Below the pieces are notes generated by a model. The model ran no database searches. It was not told the origin of the DNA and worked only from the letters and a program-made list of their open reading frames with translations. DNA of 64,000 nucleotides, taken from the NCBI GenBank assembly GCA_040387475.1, contig JAZKDT010000019.1, positions 132,195-196,194 of the forward strand. The letters are read 5' to 3'. The translations under genes and the position numbers were made by a program. Below are positions 7,669-16,694 of the stretch, in pieces. The number at the start of each line of letters is the position of its first letter. Position 1 is the stretch's first letter. The DNA is from UBA4416 sp040387475. GTDB lineage: Bacteria; Bacteroidota; Bacteroidia; B-17B0; Aurantibacillaceae.

Positions 7669-9744
7669 ATGAAATACATTTTATTCTCCCTTTCAGTTTT
7701 TTCTTTTCTTAATCAATTTGCACAAGCTGATCAGCATTGTGCAACAGATGTGATCATGAAAAAATACTATGCCTCACATCCCGAGATCGAAGCAAAAAAA
7801 AGAATGGCTGATCTGGATCGGGTTAAACAACATAAGAATAAACGAACCAATGCCGCTTCATATGTCATTCCGGTTGTGTTTCATATATTGCATAACGGCG
7901 GACCAGAAAATATTTCAGACGCACAGGTAGTAGACGCATTGTATATTTTGAACAGGGATTTCGCAAAGAAAAATGGCGACACACTATATCTGATTCCTGA
8001 ATTTAAATCGCTCGCTGATTCTACAAAAATTCAATTTGCTTTGGCTACAAAAGATCCTAATGGAAATTGCACGAATGGCATTATTCATTATAGCGATCCT
8101 GACACTGATTGGGATGATGCGTCTTCTACCTTATACCAATATACCTGGGATCCAACGATGTATATGAATGTGTATGTAGTAAAATCAATTACCCTGAGTA
8201 GTGGTTTTGGTGCCGCGGGATATACTTATTTCCCGGGTAGTTTGCCTACGAGCTCGCCCGCTGATGCCATTGTTTTATTAAATAATTATTTTGGCTCCAT
8301 AGGAACCGGTAATCCATTTTTATCCAGGGTATTAACTCATGAAGTTGGGCATTGGTTGGGATTGTATCATGTATTTGGATATACCAATGGCGCCGGTGTG
8401 GACTGTTCGGGCGATGATTTTGTATCAGATACGCCTCCAACTCAAGGTTATTTAAGTTGCCCAAATGCTTCCAATCCTTCATCATATCAGATCTGCACGC
8501 CGGGTGTTAGCGAGAACTATCAGAACTATATGGATTATTCTTATTGCGTGAAAATGTTTACCCAGGAGCAGGGGTATGTTATGCAAAGTACATTGGTATC
8601 AGGCATTTCGGGACGCGACATTTTAGTTTCGAATGCCAATTTGGTCAATACCGGTGTTATTAGTCCTAACCTTGCCTGTGTTCCCGAAGCCGATTTTAGG
8701 CATAACCGTTCTGAGACCTGTGTGGGAACGCCTGTTACTTTTGCGGATGCATCAACCAACGGTGCTGCTACTTCTTACACATGGTCGTTTCCGGGTGGAA
8801 CGCCGGCTGCGTCAAATTTATCGGCACCGTCGATCACCTACAATACGCCGGGGGTTTACTCGGTAACCTATCAATCAGGTAACTCGGCGGGAACTTCAAT
8901 TCCTGTTACCAAAACAAATATTATAACTGTCATTAACAACGTGGCAACTTATAGCTCGCCTTTTACTGAAGGTTTTGAAACCGCTACAATTCCTAATAAC
9001 GACTGGGATGTTTTTAACTCGAGTGGTGGTTCAAACTGGGTTCAGTCTTTTGACGCTGCTTACTCCGGTTCCTTTTCGGCAAAATTGCCATCAACCAATA
9101 ATACCCGTTTAGCAGTTGCCTCTATGGTGAGCCCGGCGTTTAACATTTCGGCAACAACGTCGCCACAGTTAATGTTTAGACTGGCTACAGCGGAAAGCAA
9201 TCCTGACCATGTGAATAATTTAAAAGTGTTGGCTTCTACTGATTGCGAAAATTCCTGGATACAGCTGTATAGTAAAACGGGTTCTAATCTTGTTACAACG
9301 CCTTCAACCACAAATCCTTTTTTGCCGGTATTCTTAAGCGAGTGGCGAAACGAGATCATTAATTTATCGCCGGTTGCCGGTTCCACACATGTGAAGTTCA
9401 AGTTCATGTATAGTCGCGACACTATTTCGGGAGCGAACAATGTATTTATAGATGACATTAATATTTCCAGTTCTACCGGATTGAATGTATTCGCCAGTAA
9501 TATCGCTTACACTATATTTCCTAATCCCGCTTCGGAAACAGTGAGTATTTCTTTTAACGAAACATGTGATAAAGTATATATTACCGATGTACTGGGGCAG
9601 GTTTATGAGTTTGCAAAGAGAAACGGAGCTGATACAAGTTACACATTTGCGGTGGGTGAAAATACCAAATTCAAACCGGGAGTATACTTTATTACTGTAG
9701 AAAGCAAAGGGAGTTCATGTACAAAAAAACTAATCGTTAATTAA
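7669..9744 (+). CDS. Secreted M43 (pappalysin/cytophagalysin-type) zinc metalloprotease with PKD and T9SS sorting domain
   Basis: 691 residues. Signal peptide to about residue 20, propeptide-like stretch, then the catalytic domain with HEVGHWLGLYH (about residues 224-234), the extended HExxHxxGxxH zinc motif, and the downstream Met-turn NYMDY (about 286). Cys pairs around CSGDD and CPN are typical of M43B. A PKD-like domain (about 338-420, with TWSFPGGTP) and a jelly-roll-like segment (about 430-600, starting FTEGFETATIP) follow. The last 75 residues (IFPNPASETVSI ... KKLIVN) are a type A sorting domain for type IX secretion. It should be exported and act outside the cell on proteins. The 125 bases upstream hold no other gene. 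Confidence 0.93.
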   Translation: MKYILFSLSVFSFLNQFAQADQHCATDVIMKKYYASHPEIEAKKRMADLDRVKQHKNKRTNAASYVIPVVFHILHNGGPENISDAQVVDALYILNRDFAKKNGDTLYLIPEFKSLADSTKIQFALATKDPNGNCTNGIIHYSDPDTDWDDASSTLYQYTWDPTMYMNVYVVKSITLSSGFGAAGYTYFPGSLPTSSPADAIVLLNNYFGSIGTGNPFLSRVLTHEVGHWLGLYHVFGYTNGAGVDCSGDDFVSDTPPTQGYLSCPNASNPSSYQICTPGVSENYQNYMDYSYCVKMFTQEQGYVMQSTLVSGISGRDILVSNANLVNTGVISPNLACVPEADFRHNRSETCVGTPVTFADASTNGAATSYTWSFPGGTPAASNLSAPSITYNTPGVYSVTYQSGNSAGTSIPVTKTNIITVINNVATYSSPFTEGFETATIPNNDWDVFNSSGGSNWVQSFDAAYSGSFSAKLPSTNNTRLAVASMVSPAFNISATTSPQLMFRLATAESNPDHVNNLKVLASTDCENSWIQLYSKTGSNLVTTPSTTNPFLPVFLSEWRNEIINLSPVAGSTHVKFKFMYSRDTISGANNVFIDDINISSSTGLNVFASNIAYTIFPNPASETVSISFNETCDKVYITDVLGQVYEFAKRNGADTSYTFAVGENTKFKPGVYFITVESKGSSCTKKLIVN

Positions 9745-9796
9745 TGATCAAATCTCTAAAAAAAACAGATATTTGTGAAATATAAAATGTACGACC

Positions 9797-10780
9797 TTGC
9801 TTAAGCTTTCAGAATTAAACAACAATCAGATCAACTACGTTAATATTGGGTTAATGATATTGTCTGCTATACTGGCTTTCATTTTGCCGTTTGAGCTTTT
9901 CCTTTTTTCTTACGCGGTATTAGGACCTTTGCATTATCTCACTGAAATAGGATGGTTGCATAAAAAAAGCTATTTTACCAAAGGAAAATATGACTTTTTG
10001 TTTTTGAGTTTACTTTGTGTTTTGGTGTTTTATTTTTCTTATGTCAATCCAACAAGATCGGAGAGGCTTATTCCTAATGTTATATTATACGGGGTTTTAT
10101 TATCATTAATTTTCGTTTTTGTAAAGGATAATTTATACAGGGTAGTATTGGCTATACTGGCTGTGATTGGTATATCTATGTCTACGCTTGGCTTTCACTA
10201 TTTTGTGTGGGTAGGTATATTTTTGCCAACCATTATCCATGTATTTGTTTTTACCTGGGCATTTATGTTGTATGGCGTTTTAAAAAATAAATCTTTTTCG
10301 GGCTACATGTCTATTGTGGCTTTAGTTGTAATTGCCATTTCCTTTTTTGTGATCAAAGCGCCCGGGCTTCAATACGAAGTGTCTGCTTATGTCGGAAAAA
10401 GTTACGAGCTGTTTTATTTGTTGAACAAATTTTTGATTGATTTATTTGGTTTGGAAACACGTGTAACCGACGACCTGACATTGGTATATAAAACCAATGC
10501 CGGTTTTATCATTATGCGTTTTATCGCCTTTTCCTATACGTATCATTATCTCAATTGGTTTTCAAAAACATCCGTTATTCAATGGCATAAAGTGCCCAAA
10601 AAAACGCTCTATATTACAATAGGGCTTTGGATATTTTCAGTAATATTATACGTCATTGACTACAATATTGGACTAAAAGCACTGTATTTTTTAAGTTTTT
10701 TACATGTTTTTTTAGAATTTCCACTCAATATTACTTCTTTTCAGGGTATAGTTAAATCCGTTATGCCTGTTAAGAAATAA
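9797..10780 (+). CDS. Polytopic membrane protein of unknown function, His in several helices
   Basis: About 327 residues with eight to nine predicted transmembrane helices. Recurrent His/aromatic positions lie at helix ends or inside helices: GPLHYLTEIGWLH, FHYFVWVGIFLPTIIHVF, SYTYHYLNWF and FLHVFLEFP. This distribution recalls membrane metalloenzymes and is loosely like the Brp/Blh carotenoid-cleavage family, but I see no diagnostic motif and do not assign it. The only start keeping the first hydrophobic helix whole is TTG at 9797; the next in-frame Met is about 19 codons in. An ATG at 9787 is in another frame and stops at once. Confidence 0.7.
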   Translation: MLKLSELNNNQINYVNIGLMILSAILAFILPFELFLFSYAVLGPLHYLTEIGWLHKKSYFTKGKYDFLFLSLLCVLVFYFSYVNPTRSERLIPNVILYGVLLSLIFVFVKDNLYRVVLAILAVIGISMSTLGFHYFVWVGIFLPTIIHVFVFTWAFMLYGVLKNKSFSGYMSIVALVVIAISFFVIKAPGLQYEVSAYVGKSYELFYLLNKFLIDLFGLETRVTDDLTLVYKTNAGFIIMRFIAFSYTYHYLNWFSKTSVIQWHKVPKKTLYITIGLWIFSVILYVIDYNIGLKALYFLSFLHVFLEFPLNITSFQGIVKSVMPVKK

Positions 10781-10852
10781 GCGCTTAAACGTGCTTTCGC
10801 CCTCTTTTTAATTAAATATAAATCTGTATATTAGGGCTTCAAAAAACGGCTT

Positions 10853-11836
10853 GTGAAGATCTCAAAAGAATTTAAAATAGGTATCATTGTTACTGCTGCT
10901 ATTGGTTTATTTATCTGGGGATTTAATTTCCTGAAAGGCCATGACCTGTTTAGTCATAAATATGAATTATATGCAGTTTACCCGAAGATAGATGGTTTGA
11001 TCGAAGCCAATCCTCTTTTGGTTAACGGCTTTAAAGTTGGGCAGATCAACAAAATTTCCTTACTAAAAGATAAGAACGGAGAATATGGCGTATTGGTTAA
11101 ATTTTTATTGACGGAAGATGTACAAATTCCTAAACACTCTATTGCTCGTGCGGTAAGTTCAGATTTATTGGGATCAAAAGCTGTTGAAATTGTTTACAGT
11201 AATGAAACAGAGTTTGTAAATTCAGGTGATACGTTGATTGCAGAAACAGAGGAAGGCCTGAAAACCGCCGTGAGCAAACAATTGGCGCCACTTCAGAAAA
11301 AAATTGAAGGGTTGTTATCATCAGTAGATTCGGTGATGACAGTTGTTCAGGTAGTATTGAATGATAAAACAAGAGAAAATTTAAGTAAGTCGTTTGAAAG
11401 CATTAAGCTCGCTATTCAAAGTTTAGAACAAACTGCGTATAAACTCGATGATCTGGTTGCATCCGAAAAAGCAAAGATTTCTTCTATTTTGACTAAACTC
11501 AATGGTTTGGCCGGCATGCTTGAAAAAAATACAGGTAAGATCGATAATATCATTGGAAATTTCAGCACACTTTCGGATAGTTTGGCCAAATCGAATTTAA
11601 AAGGCGCTATTGATGAAGCCGATAAAACATTGGCAGAGTTAAATAAATTAGTAGCTCAGATCAATTCAGGACAAGGAAGTTTGGGTAAACTCGCTAAAAA
11701 TGATTCGTTATACAATAACCTAAACAAGGCAAGTGACGATTTGGATAAATTAATGAAAGACCTTCGCATAAACCCAGAACGTTATATTCATTTCTCTGTA
11801 TTTGGCAGAAAAGATAAAAACAAACCTAAACTTTAA
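10853..11836 (+). CDS. MlaD/MCE-domain lipid-transport protein
   Basis: 327 residues starting at GTG. One N-terminal transmembrane anchor (IGIIVTAAIGLFIWGFNFL) is followed by the MCE domain (about residues 38-120) with YPKIDGLIEANPLLVNGFKVGQI and VSSDLLGSKAVEI, then a long helical/coiled-coil C-terminal part (about 130-310). MCE proteins form periplasmic hexamers that carry lipids between membranes with an MlaE/MlaF ABC transporter. Candidates for those subunits lie 5 kb downstream (16695-18193) rather than next to this gene. Ten bases separate it from the Fe-S protein gene. Confidence 0.88.
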   Translation: MKISKEFKIGIIVTAAIGLFIWGFNFLKGHDLFSHKYELYAVYPKIDGLIEANPLLVNGFKVGQINKISLLKDKNGEYGVLVKFLLTEDVQIPKHSIARAVSSDLLGSKAVEIVYSNETEFVNSGDTLIAETEEGLKTAVSKQLAPLQKKIEGLLSSVDSVMTVVQVVLNDKTRENLSKSFESIKLAIQSLEQTAYKLDDLVASEKAKISSILTKLNGLAGMLEKNTGKIDNIIGNFSTLSDSLAKSNLKGAIDEADKTLAELNKLVAQINSGQGSLGKLAKNDSLYNNLNKASDDLDKLMKDLRINPERYIHFSVFGRKDKNKPKL

Positions 11837-11845
11837 ATTTGTTAT

Positions 11846-13171
11846 ATGATCTCATCCATCATTTTTATTGCTCTCTTAATTGGATCAAGCGTGTTTTTTT
11901 TCATGAATGCAAAAAAAATTCGCCGGAATATCCTCCTGGGAAAAGATATATCAATTACCGATAACAAGGGCGAACGTTTAAAAACGATGATCCTTGTGGC
12001 TTTGGGTCAAAAGAAAATGTTTACCAGACCCATTCCGGCAATTTTACATTTATTTTTATATACGGCTTTCGTTATAACACAGATCGAATTGGTTGAAATT
12101 GTTTATGATGGGATCACAGGGCATCACCGTGCTTTTCGCGAATCTTTAGGTGGGTTTTATACCTTTATAGTGAGTTTTATCGAAATCTTATCGGTACTGG
12201 CTTTCATTGGAACCATTGCTTTTTTATCCAGAAGAAATTTATTAAAAGTACCACGCCTGGTTAAAAGTGAATTGAATGGCTGGCCAAAATTAGATGCCAA
12301 TATTATTTTGATCATGGAATTTATCCTGATCTGTTTTATTTTTATGATGAATGGAGCAGATGAAGTATTGTATTCCAGGGGTCAGTCACATGCCGAAAAT
12401 TTGGGTGACGGGTCGCTTCGTTTATCCATTAGCCAGTACATTGGGCCTTTACTCTACAGCGGTATGCCAACACCGGGTTTGCATGTTATAGAGCGTATTG
12501 GTTGGTGGGGACATATCATTATGGTATTTAGCTTTTTAAATTATTTACCGTTCTCAAAACACTTACATATTTTATTGGCCTTTCCAAATACGTATTTCTC
12601 TAATTTAAAACCTAAGGGAGAATTCAAAAATTTGTTTGAAGTTACAGATGTGGTAAAACCAAATTTTGATCCTTCTTATCAACCTGTTTTGGATCCTAAT
12701 GCAGTAATTGGATTTGGTGTAAAGGATGTTAAGGACCTTAACTGGAAAAACTTATTGGATGCTTATTCTTGTACGGAGTGTGGTCGTTGTACATCTGCTT
12801 GTCCGCAAAATATAACCGGTAAAGCATTGTCGCCCCGTAAAATCATGATGGATACGAGAGATCGTATGGAAGAAGTTGGTAAGAACATGGATAAGAATGG
12901 CGGTACTTTTGTTGACGATGGAAAAACACTTTTGGGTGATTATATCAAACATGAAGAGATTTGGGCTTGCAATACCTGTAATGCCTGTGTACAGGAGTGC
13001 CCGGTAAATATTGATCCGCTCGCAATTATTATGGGGCTTCGCCAGCAATTGGTATTAGAACAAAGTTCAGCACCAAACGAGTTAAATGGCATGTTCTCTA
13101 ATTTAGAAAACAATGGAGCGCCATGGCAATTTAGTCCTTCCGACAGAGCGAATTGGATAACCGAAAACTAA
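11846..13171 (+). CDS. Membrane-bound 4Fe-4S oxidoreductase (heterodisulfide reductase-like)
   Basis: 441 residues. Transmembrane segments in the first 260 residues with several His resemble a NarI/HdrE-type haem b membrane domain. The C-terminal soluble part has two classical 4Fe-4S motifs, CTECGRCTSACP (about 308-319) and CNTCNACVQECP (about 374-385). It is followed after six bases by a CCG-domain protein, the typical pairing of HdrC/HdrB-like or GlcF-like modules. A role in quinone-linked electron transfer is likely; the donor substrate is unknown. This gene pair downstream of an MCE gene is, from memory, a common Bacteroidota arrangement. Confidence 0.85.
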   Translation: MISSIIFIALLIGSSVFFFMNAKKIRRNILLGKDISITDNKGERLKTMILVALGQKKMFTRPIPAILHLFLYTAFVITQIELVEIVYDGITGHHRAFRESLGGFYTFIVSFIEILSVLAFIGTIAFLSRRNLLKVPRLVKSELNGWPKLDANIILIMEFILICFIFMMNGADEVLYSRGQSHAENLGDGSLRLSISQYIGPLLYSGMPTPGLHVIERIGWWGHIIMVFSFLNYLPFSKHLHILLAFPNTYFSNLKPKGEFKNLFEVTDVVKPNFDPSYQPVLDPNAVIGFGVKDVKDLNWKNLLDAYSCTECGRCTSACPQNITGKALSPRKIMMDTRDRMEEVGKNMDKNGGTFVDDGKTLLGDYIKHEEIWACNTCNACVQECPVNIDPLAIIMGLRQQLVLEQSSAPNELNGMFSNLENNGAPWQFSPSDRANWITEN

Positions 13172-13177
13172 GAAATT

Positions 13178-13972
13178 ATGAGTGATACAACTATAAAAGT
13201 ACCGACAATGCAGGAAAAGATCGCCAATGGCGAAACTCCTGATATTTTATTCTGGGTAGGTTGCAGTGGTAGTTTTGATGACCGTGCAAAAAAGATCACC
13301 AAAGCCATTGTGCGTATTTTAAATCATGTAGGCGCTAACTTTGCTGTACTTGGCGTTGAAGAGTCTTGTACCGGAGATCCAGCAAAACGTGCCGGCAATG
13401 AATTTTTATTTCAAATGCAGGCCATGCAAAACATCACCATCTTAAATGGCTATGATGTGAAGAAGATCGTAACAGGTTGTCCGCACTGCTTTAATACCAT
13501 TAAAAATGAATATCCTGAATTAGGTGGTAAGTATGAAGTAATTCATCATACCCAGTTAGTGCAACAATTAATTGATGAAGGAAAATTAAAAGTACAGGGT
13601 GGCGCCTTTAAAGGAAAAAAAATTGTATTCCACGATCCGTGTTATCTGGGAAGAGCAAACAATGTATATGAGGCACCAAGGGATGTGATCTCAAAACTGG
13701 ATGCTGAATTAGTTGAAATGAAACGCAGTAAAGCCAATGGACTATGCTGTGGAGCAGGTGGAGCGCAAATGTTTAAAGAAGCAGAAAAAGGAACTAAGGA
13801 GGTAAATGTGGAACGCGCCGATGAAGCTCTTTCGCATAATCCTGACATTATTGCTGTTGGTTGCCCGTTTTGCAATACAATGATGACTGATGGTGTGAAA
13901 CATTTTAATAAAGAAGACCAAACCAAAGTATTGGATGTGGCAGAGTTAATCGCTTCGGCTAACGATCTATAA
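13178..13972 (+). CDS. CCG-domain (Fe-S)-binding protein, HdrB/LutA-like
   Basis: 264 residues with two Cys-rich CCG modules. The first has GCSGSFD, ESCTGDPAKR and GCPHCFNTIKNEY; the second has HDPCYLGRANNVYEAPR, LCCGAGG and GCPFCNTMM. Such modules bind unusual Fe-S clusters and form the catalytic or electron-accepting half of heterodisulfide-reductase-like and lactate/glycolate oxidation enzymes. Soluble, cytoplasmic, probably docking on the membrane Fe-S partner encoded six bases upstream. The specific reaction cannot be read from sequence. Confidence 0.88.
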   Translation: MSDTTIKVPTMQEKIANGETPDILFWVGCSGSFDDRAKKITKAIVRILNHVGANFAVLGVEESCTGDPAKRAGNEFLFQMQAMQNITILNGYDVKKIVTGCPHCFNTIKNEYPELGGKYEVIHHTQLVQQLIDEGKLKVQGGAFKGKKIVFHDPCYLGRANNVYEAPRDVISKLDAELVEMKRSKANGLCCGAGGAQMFKEAEKGTKEVNVERADEALSHNPDIIAVGCPFCNTMMTDGVKHFNKEDQTKVLDVAELIASANDL

Positions 13973-13979
13973 TAACCCT

Positions 13980-15005
13980 ATGAAAAATATAGTACTTTTT
14001 CTTTTTAGTTCGGTTGTCTTATTGTCCTGTGGCCCAAAAGAAACGGGTATTTCAGAAGATAATCATCGCGCAGATTCATTGATGAAAATAATCAACTCTC
14101 CTGAATTGACTGCTGTCAATAAACAAATTCTGGATAGCCCTGAGGATGCTAATTTATATGATGAGCGTGCCAGATTATATTTGCAGTTCAAACAATTTGA
14201 AGAAGCAGTAAGTGATTCTAAACGTTCGATAAGAATTGACTCAAGTAATGCTAAATATTATTTAACAGAAGCTGATATCTTTTTTGCTGCAAACGAAACC
14301 CGTAACGCAAAGGATGTATTAGAGAAGGTAACTGCTAAATTCCCTGAAAACACGGAAGGTTTATTGAAACTAGCTGAGCTTTACTTTTTTGTGAAGCAAT
14401 ATGAAAACGCCTTTGCTAAAATTAACCAGGCTTTAAAAGTTAATCAAAATCTGGCAAAAGGATATTATCTAAAAGGAAGTATTTATAGAGAGATTGGTGA
14501 TACCGGTAAAGCAGTATCCAGTTTGGAAACGGCTATAGAACAGGATAATAAAAATTACGGTGCGTTTTTGGATCTCGGGATTATTTATGCAGCGAAAAGA
14601 AATCCATTGGCCTTTGAATATTACAATAATGCTATTGGCCTTCAACCGGCAAATCCAGAGGCATTATATGCAAAAGCAAAATTACTGCAGGATTTGAACC
14701 AGATTAAGGAAGCAGTAGCCTTGTATAACCAGATCTTAAAAATGGATCCACAACACGTATTTTCGATGTATAATTTGGGTGCTATTGAATTTGGAATCAA
14801 TGAAAACCCGAAGTTAGCGATGGAATATTTTACAAAAGCTATCAATGCAAATCCCAAATATGCAGAAGCTTATTTTGGAAGAGCGGTATGTTACCAGGAT
14901 TTAAAAGATAATGACAATGCTTCGGCAGATTATCAAATGTGCTTACAATTAAAGCCAAATTATGAGCCAGCCGTTGAAGGCTTAAATTCATTAGGTAAAC
15001 AATAG
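13980..15005 (+). CDS. TPR-repeat lipoprotein
   Basis: 341 residues. The N-terminus MKNIVLFLFSSVVLLSC is a lipoprotein signal with the lipobox Cys at 17. The remainder is about seven tetratricopeptide repeats (for example NLAKGYYLKGSIYREIGDTG and PQHVFSMYNLGAIEFG), a scaffold for protein contacts. It starts seven bases after the CCG protein, so it may be the last gene of that operon, and is followed by a bidirectional terminator. Partner unknown. Confidence 0.88.
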   Translation: MKNIVLFLFSSVVLLSCGPKETGISEDNHRADSLMKIINSPELTAVNKQILDSPEDANLYDERARLYLQFKQFEEAVSDSKRSIRIDSSNAKYYLTEADIFFAANETRNAKDVLEKVTAKFPENTEGLLKLAELYFFVKQYENAFAKINQALKVNQNLAKGYYLKGSIYREIGDTGKAVSSLETAIEQDNKNYGAFLDLGIIYAAKRNPLAFEYYNNAIGLQPANPEALYAKAKLLQDLNQIKEAVALYNQILKMDPQHVFSMYNLGAIEFGINENPKLAMEYFTKAINANPKYAEAYFGRAVCYQDLKDNDNASADYQMCLQLKPNYEPAVEGLNSLGKQ

Positions 15006-15053
15006 CTGATCTGGCTTTAATACACATATTCATTAGGTGAGTGAAGACTTAAC

Positions 15054-15088
15054 AAAAAAAAACCGATACAATTTGTATCGGTTTTTTT
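15054..15088. terminator. Bidirectional intrinsic terminator between TPR gene and rpsP
   Basis: CCGATACA at 15063-15070 pairs with TGTATCGG at 15074-15081, flanked by an A-run on the left (15054-15062) and seven T on the right. The symmetrical A/T flanks let it end transcription of both the plus-strand TPR gene and the convergent minus-strand rpsP. Confidence 0.85.
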
Positions 15089-15106
15089 ATAGTATGTAAT
15101 ATAAAA

Positions 15107-15643
15107 CTATGCTTCTGTAGTATCTGCTGCCGGAGCATCAGTTTCAGGAGCTGCTGTTTCTTCAACTGCTGGAGTTTCTTCAACAACTGCTGTTTTAGCT
15201 GCAATTTTAGCTGCTTTTGCATCTTTAGAAGCTGTTTCAGCTTTAGCTTTGTCAGCAATTGCTTTTTTCTCAGCTGCAGATAAATTATCTTTTTTAGTGT
15301 TGATTTTACCTGCTTTTTCATCCTGCCATTTGGCAAAACGTTCTTCAACCTGCGCTTCAGTTAAAGCACCTTTTTTAACACCGTCTAATAAGTGTTTTTT
15401 CATCAAAATACCTTTGTAAGATAAAATAGCTTTACAAGTATCTGTAGGTACAGCACCGTTTTGTAACCATTTTAAGGTGTTTTCGAAATTTAAATCAATA
15501 GTTGCCGGGTTGGTGTTAGGGTTGTAAGTTCCTAATTTTTCGATAAAAGCTCCATCTCTTGGTGCACGACCATCCGCTGCTACCACGTGGAAAAACGCTG
15601 CGTCTTTCTTTCCGTGTCTTTGTAGTCTAATCTTTACTGCCAT
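15107..15643 (-). CDS. rpsP: 30S ribosomal protein bS16 with long C-terminal extension
   Basis: The first about 85 residues (MAVKIRLQRHGKKDAAFFHV, VVAADGRAPRDGAFIEKLG, YNPNTNPATIDL) are a complete bS16, which helps assemble the small subunit body. About 95 extra residues follow: a Lys/Ala-rich helical part (AEKKAIADKAKAETASKDAK) and an acidic Ala/Glu/Pro/Thr tail. Extensions of this sort are usual in Bacteroidota bS16, against about 80 residues in Escherichia coli. The gene is alone here, not joined to rimM or trmD. Confidence 0.96.
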   Translation of the reverse strand: MAVKIRLQRHGKKDAAFFHVVAADGRAPRDGAFIEKLGTYNPNTNPATIDLNFENTLKWLQNGAVPTDTCKAILSYKGILMKKHLLDGVKKGALTEAQVEERFAKWQDEKAGKINTKKDNLSAAEKKAIADKAKAETASKDAKAAKIAAKTAVVEETPAVEETAAPETDAPAADTTEA

Positions 15644-15748
15644 TTTATTATTTTTTAAGTTTGGGCTGCAAATATCGGTAAATTAATTTAATTAACAGAC
15701 AGTTCTTAAAAATTATTTTTATAAAGGCCTAAATATCATTAATTTGAC

Positions 15749-15756
15749 TAATTTTG
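15749..15756 (+). promoter_or_regulatory. -7 promoter box (TAnnTTTG) of the universal stress protein gene
   Basis: TAATTTTG matches the Bacteroidota -7 consensus and ends 22 bases before the ATG at 15779. No clear TTTG is seen at -33. Confidence 0.45.
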
Positions 15757-15778
15757 TATGTTAAAAATCATTTAATAT

Positions 15779-16606
15779 ATGAAATTACAAGAAAGAGGTA
15801 CCCTTTTAATCCCCATTGACTTTACAGAACAATCACTTTTGGCGATTAAGCAAGCCTATAACCTGGCTAAATACACTCATTCAAAGATCGTTTTACTTCA
15901 TTCCTACGAAAAAGTAGGGGAAGAAAGATACGAAGAATTAAAGGCCTTAACCAAACAAACAGAAGCTGAAAGTGGTGTTCCCACTGAGTTTATGAATGTT
16001 AAAGGTGATATTTACGCGGAAGTACCCCGTGTTGCCGAAGAAATTGAAGCTACGTTGGTAATTGTCGGGCTTGAAAGCCATATGAGCTCAAAAAACATTG
16101 TAGGTTCCAGTGCATCTAAAATGATTAGGGAGTGCGGTTGCCCTGTCATTTCTATCAGAGGAAAAGACCACAAAGACGGTTGTGAAAACATCTTATTACC
16201 ATTGGATCTTTCCCGCGAATCCCGCGAAAAAGTAGATGTTGCAGTTCAATTTGCGCACTATTTTGGAGCTTCTATTCGTATTTTAGGCGTATTTAGCTTA
16301 TCAGATGCAGCTTATGAAAACCAATTATTAGCTTATTCCCATCAGGTAAAGCAATATATCAAAGGAAAAGGAATTTCCTGTTCTAATAAATCATTAGCAA
16401 GCGATAGCGTTGCAGATACCATAGTAGAGTATGCCAACAAAATTGAATCTGATTTGATCGTGATTATGAATAAACCTACTTTGAGTATTAAAGAGTTTTT
16501 TAGTGGTACGGAAGCTCAGAAAGTAGTTGATATTAGTAATTTGCCGGTTATGACCATTAATCCATCTAAAAAAGTGAGTTTAAACCACTTTGGAACAGGA
16601 TTATAG
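15779..16606 (+). CDS. Universal stress protein, tandem UspA domains
   Basis: 275 residues made of two Usp domains (about 1-138 and 139-275). The first starts LLIPIDFTEQSLLAIKQAYN and has GSSASKMIRECGCPVISI, the ATP-binding G-x-S ending. The second starts ILLPLDLSRESREKVDVAV and ends in a less conserved GTEAQKVVDISNLPVMTI. Tandem Usp proteins are soluble stress-linked nucleotide-binding proteins; the partner is unknown. It is a single-gene unit with its own promoter box and terminator. Confidence 0.9.
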   Translation: MKLQERGTLLIPIDFTEQSLLAIKQAYNLAKYTHSKIVLLHSYEKVGEERYEELKALTKQTEAESGVPTEFMNVKGDIYAEVPRVAEEIEATLVIVGLESHMSSKNIVGSSASKMIRECGCPVISIRGKDHKDGCENILLPLDLSRESREKVDVAVQFAHYFGASIRILGVFSLSDAAYENQLLAYSHQVKQYIKGKGISCSNKSLASDSVADTIVEYANKIESDLIVIMNKPTLSIKEFFSGTEAQKVVDISNLPVMTINPSKKVSLNHFGTGL

Positions 16607-16626
16607 TTAACAAACTCTATATTTTT

Positions 16627-16656
16627 AAACGCCACCTCTTGAGTGTGGCGTTTTTT
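16627..16656 (+). terminator. Intrinsic terminator after universal stress protein gene
   Basis: AAACGCCAC (16627-16635) pairs with GTGGCGTTT (16645-16653) around a nine-base loop and runs into six T. A perfect GC-containing stem directly after the stop at 16606. Confidence 0.85.
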
Positions 16657-16694
16657 AATTACGACGCATAGTCGTATATTAGCCCTTCTTAATT

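Noticed and set aside
9060..9458. 132-residue frame opposite the metalloprotease gene
   Set aside because: Antisense shadow of the protease C-terminal domains; no independent evidence.
15049..15348. Lys/Leu/Gln-rich 99-residue frame overlapping the rpsP tail
   Set aside because: It is an out-of-frame reading of the Ala/Lys-rich codons of the bS16 extension on the same strand and runs through the terminator hairpin.
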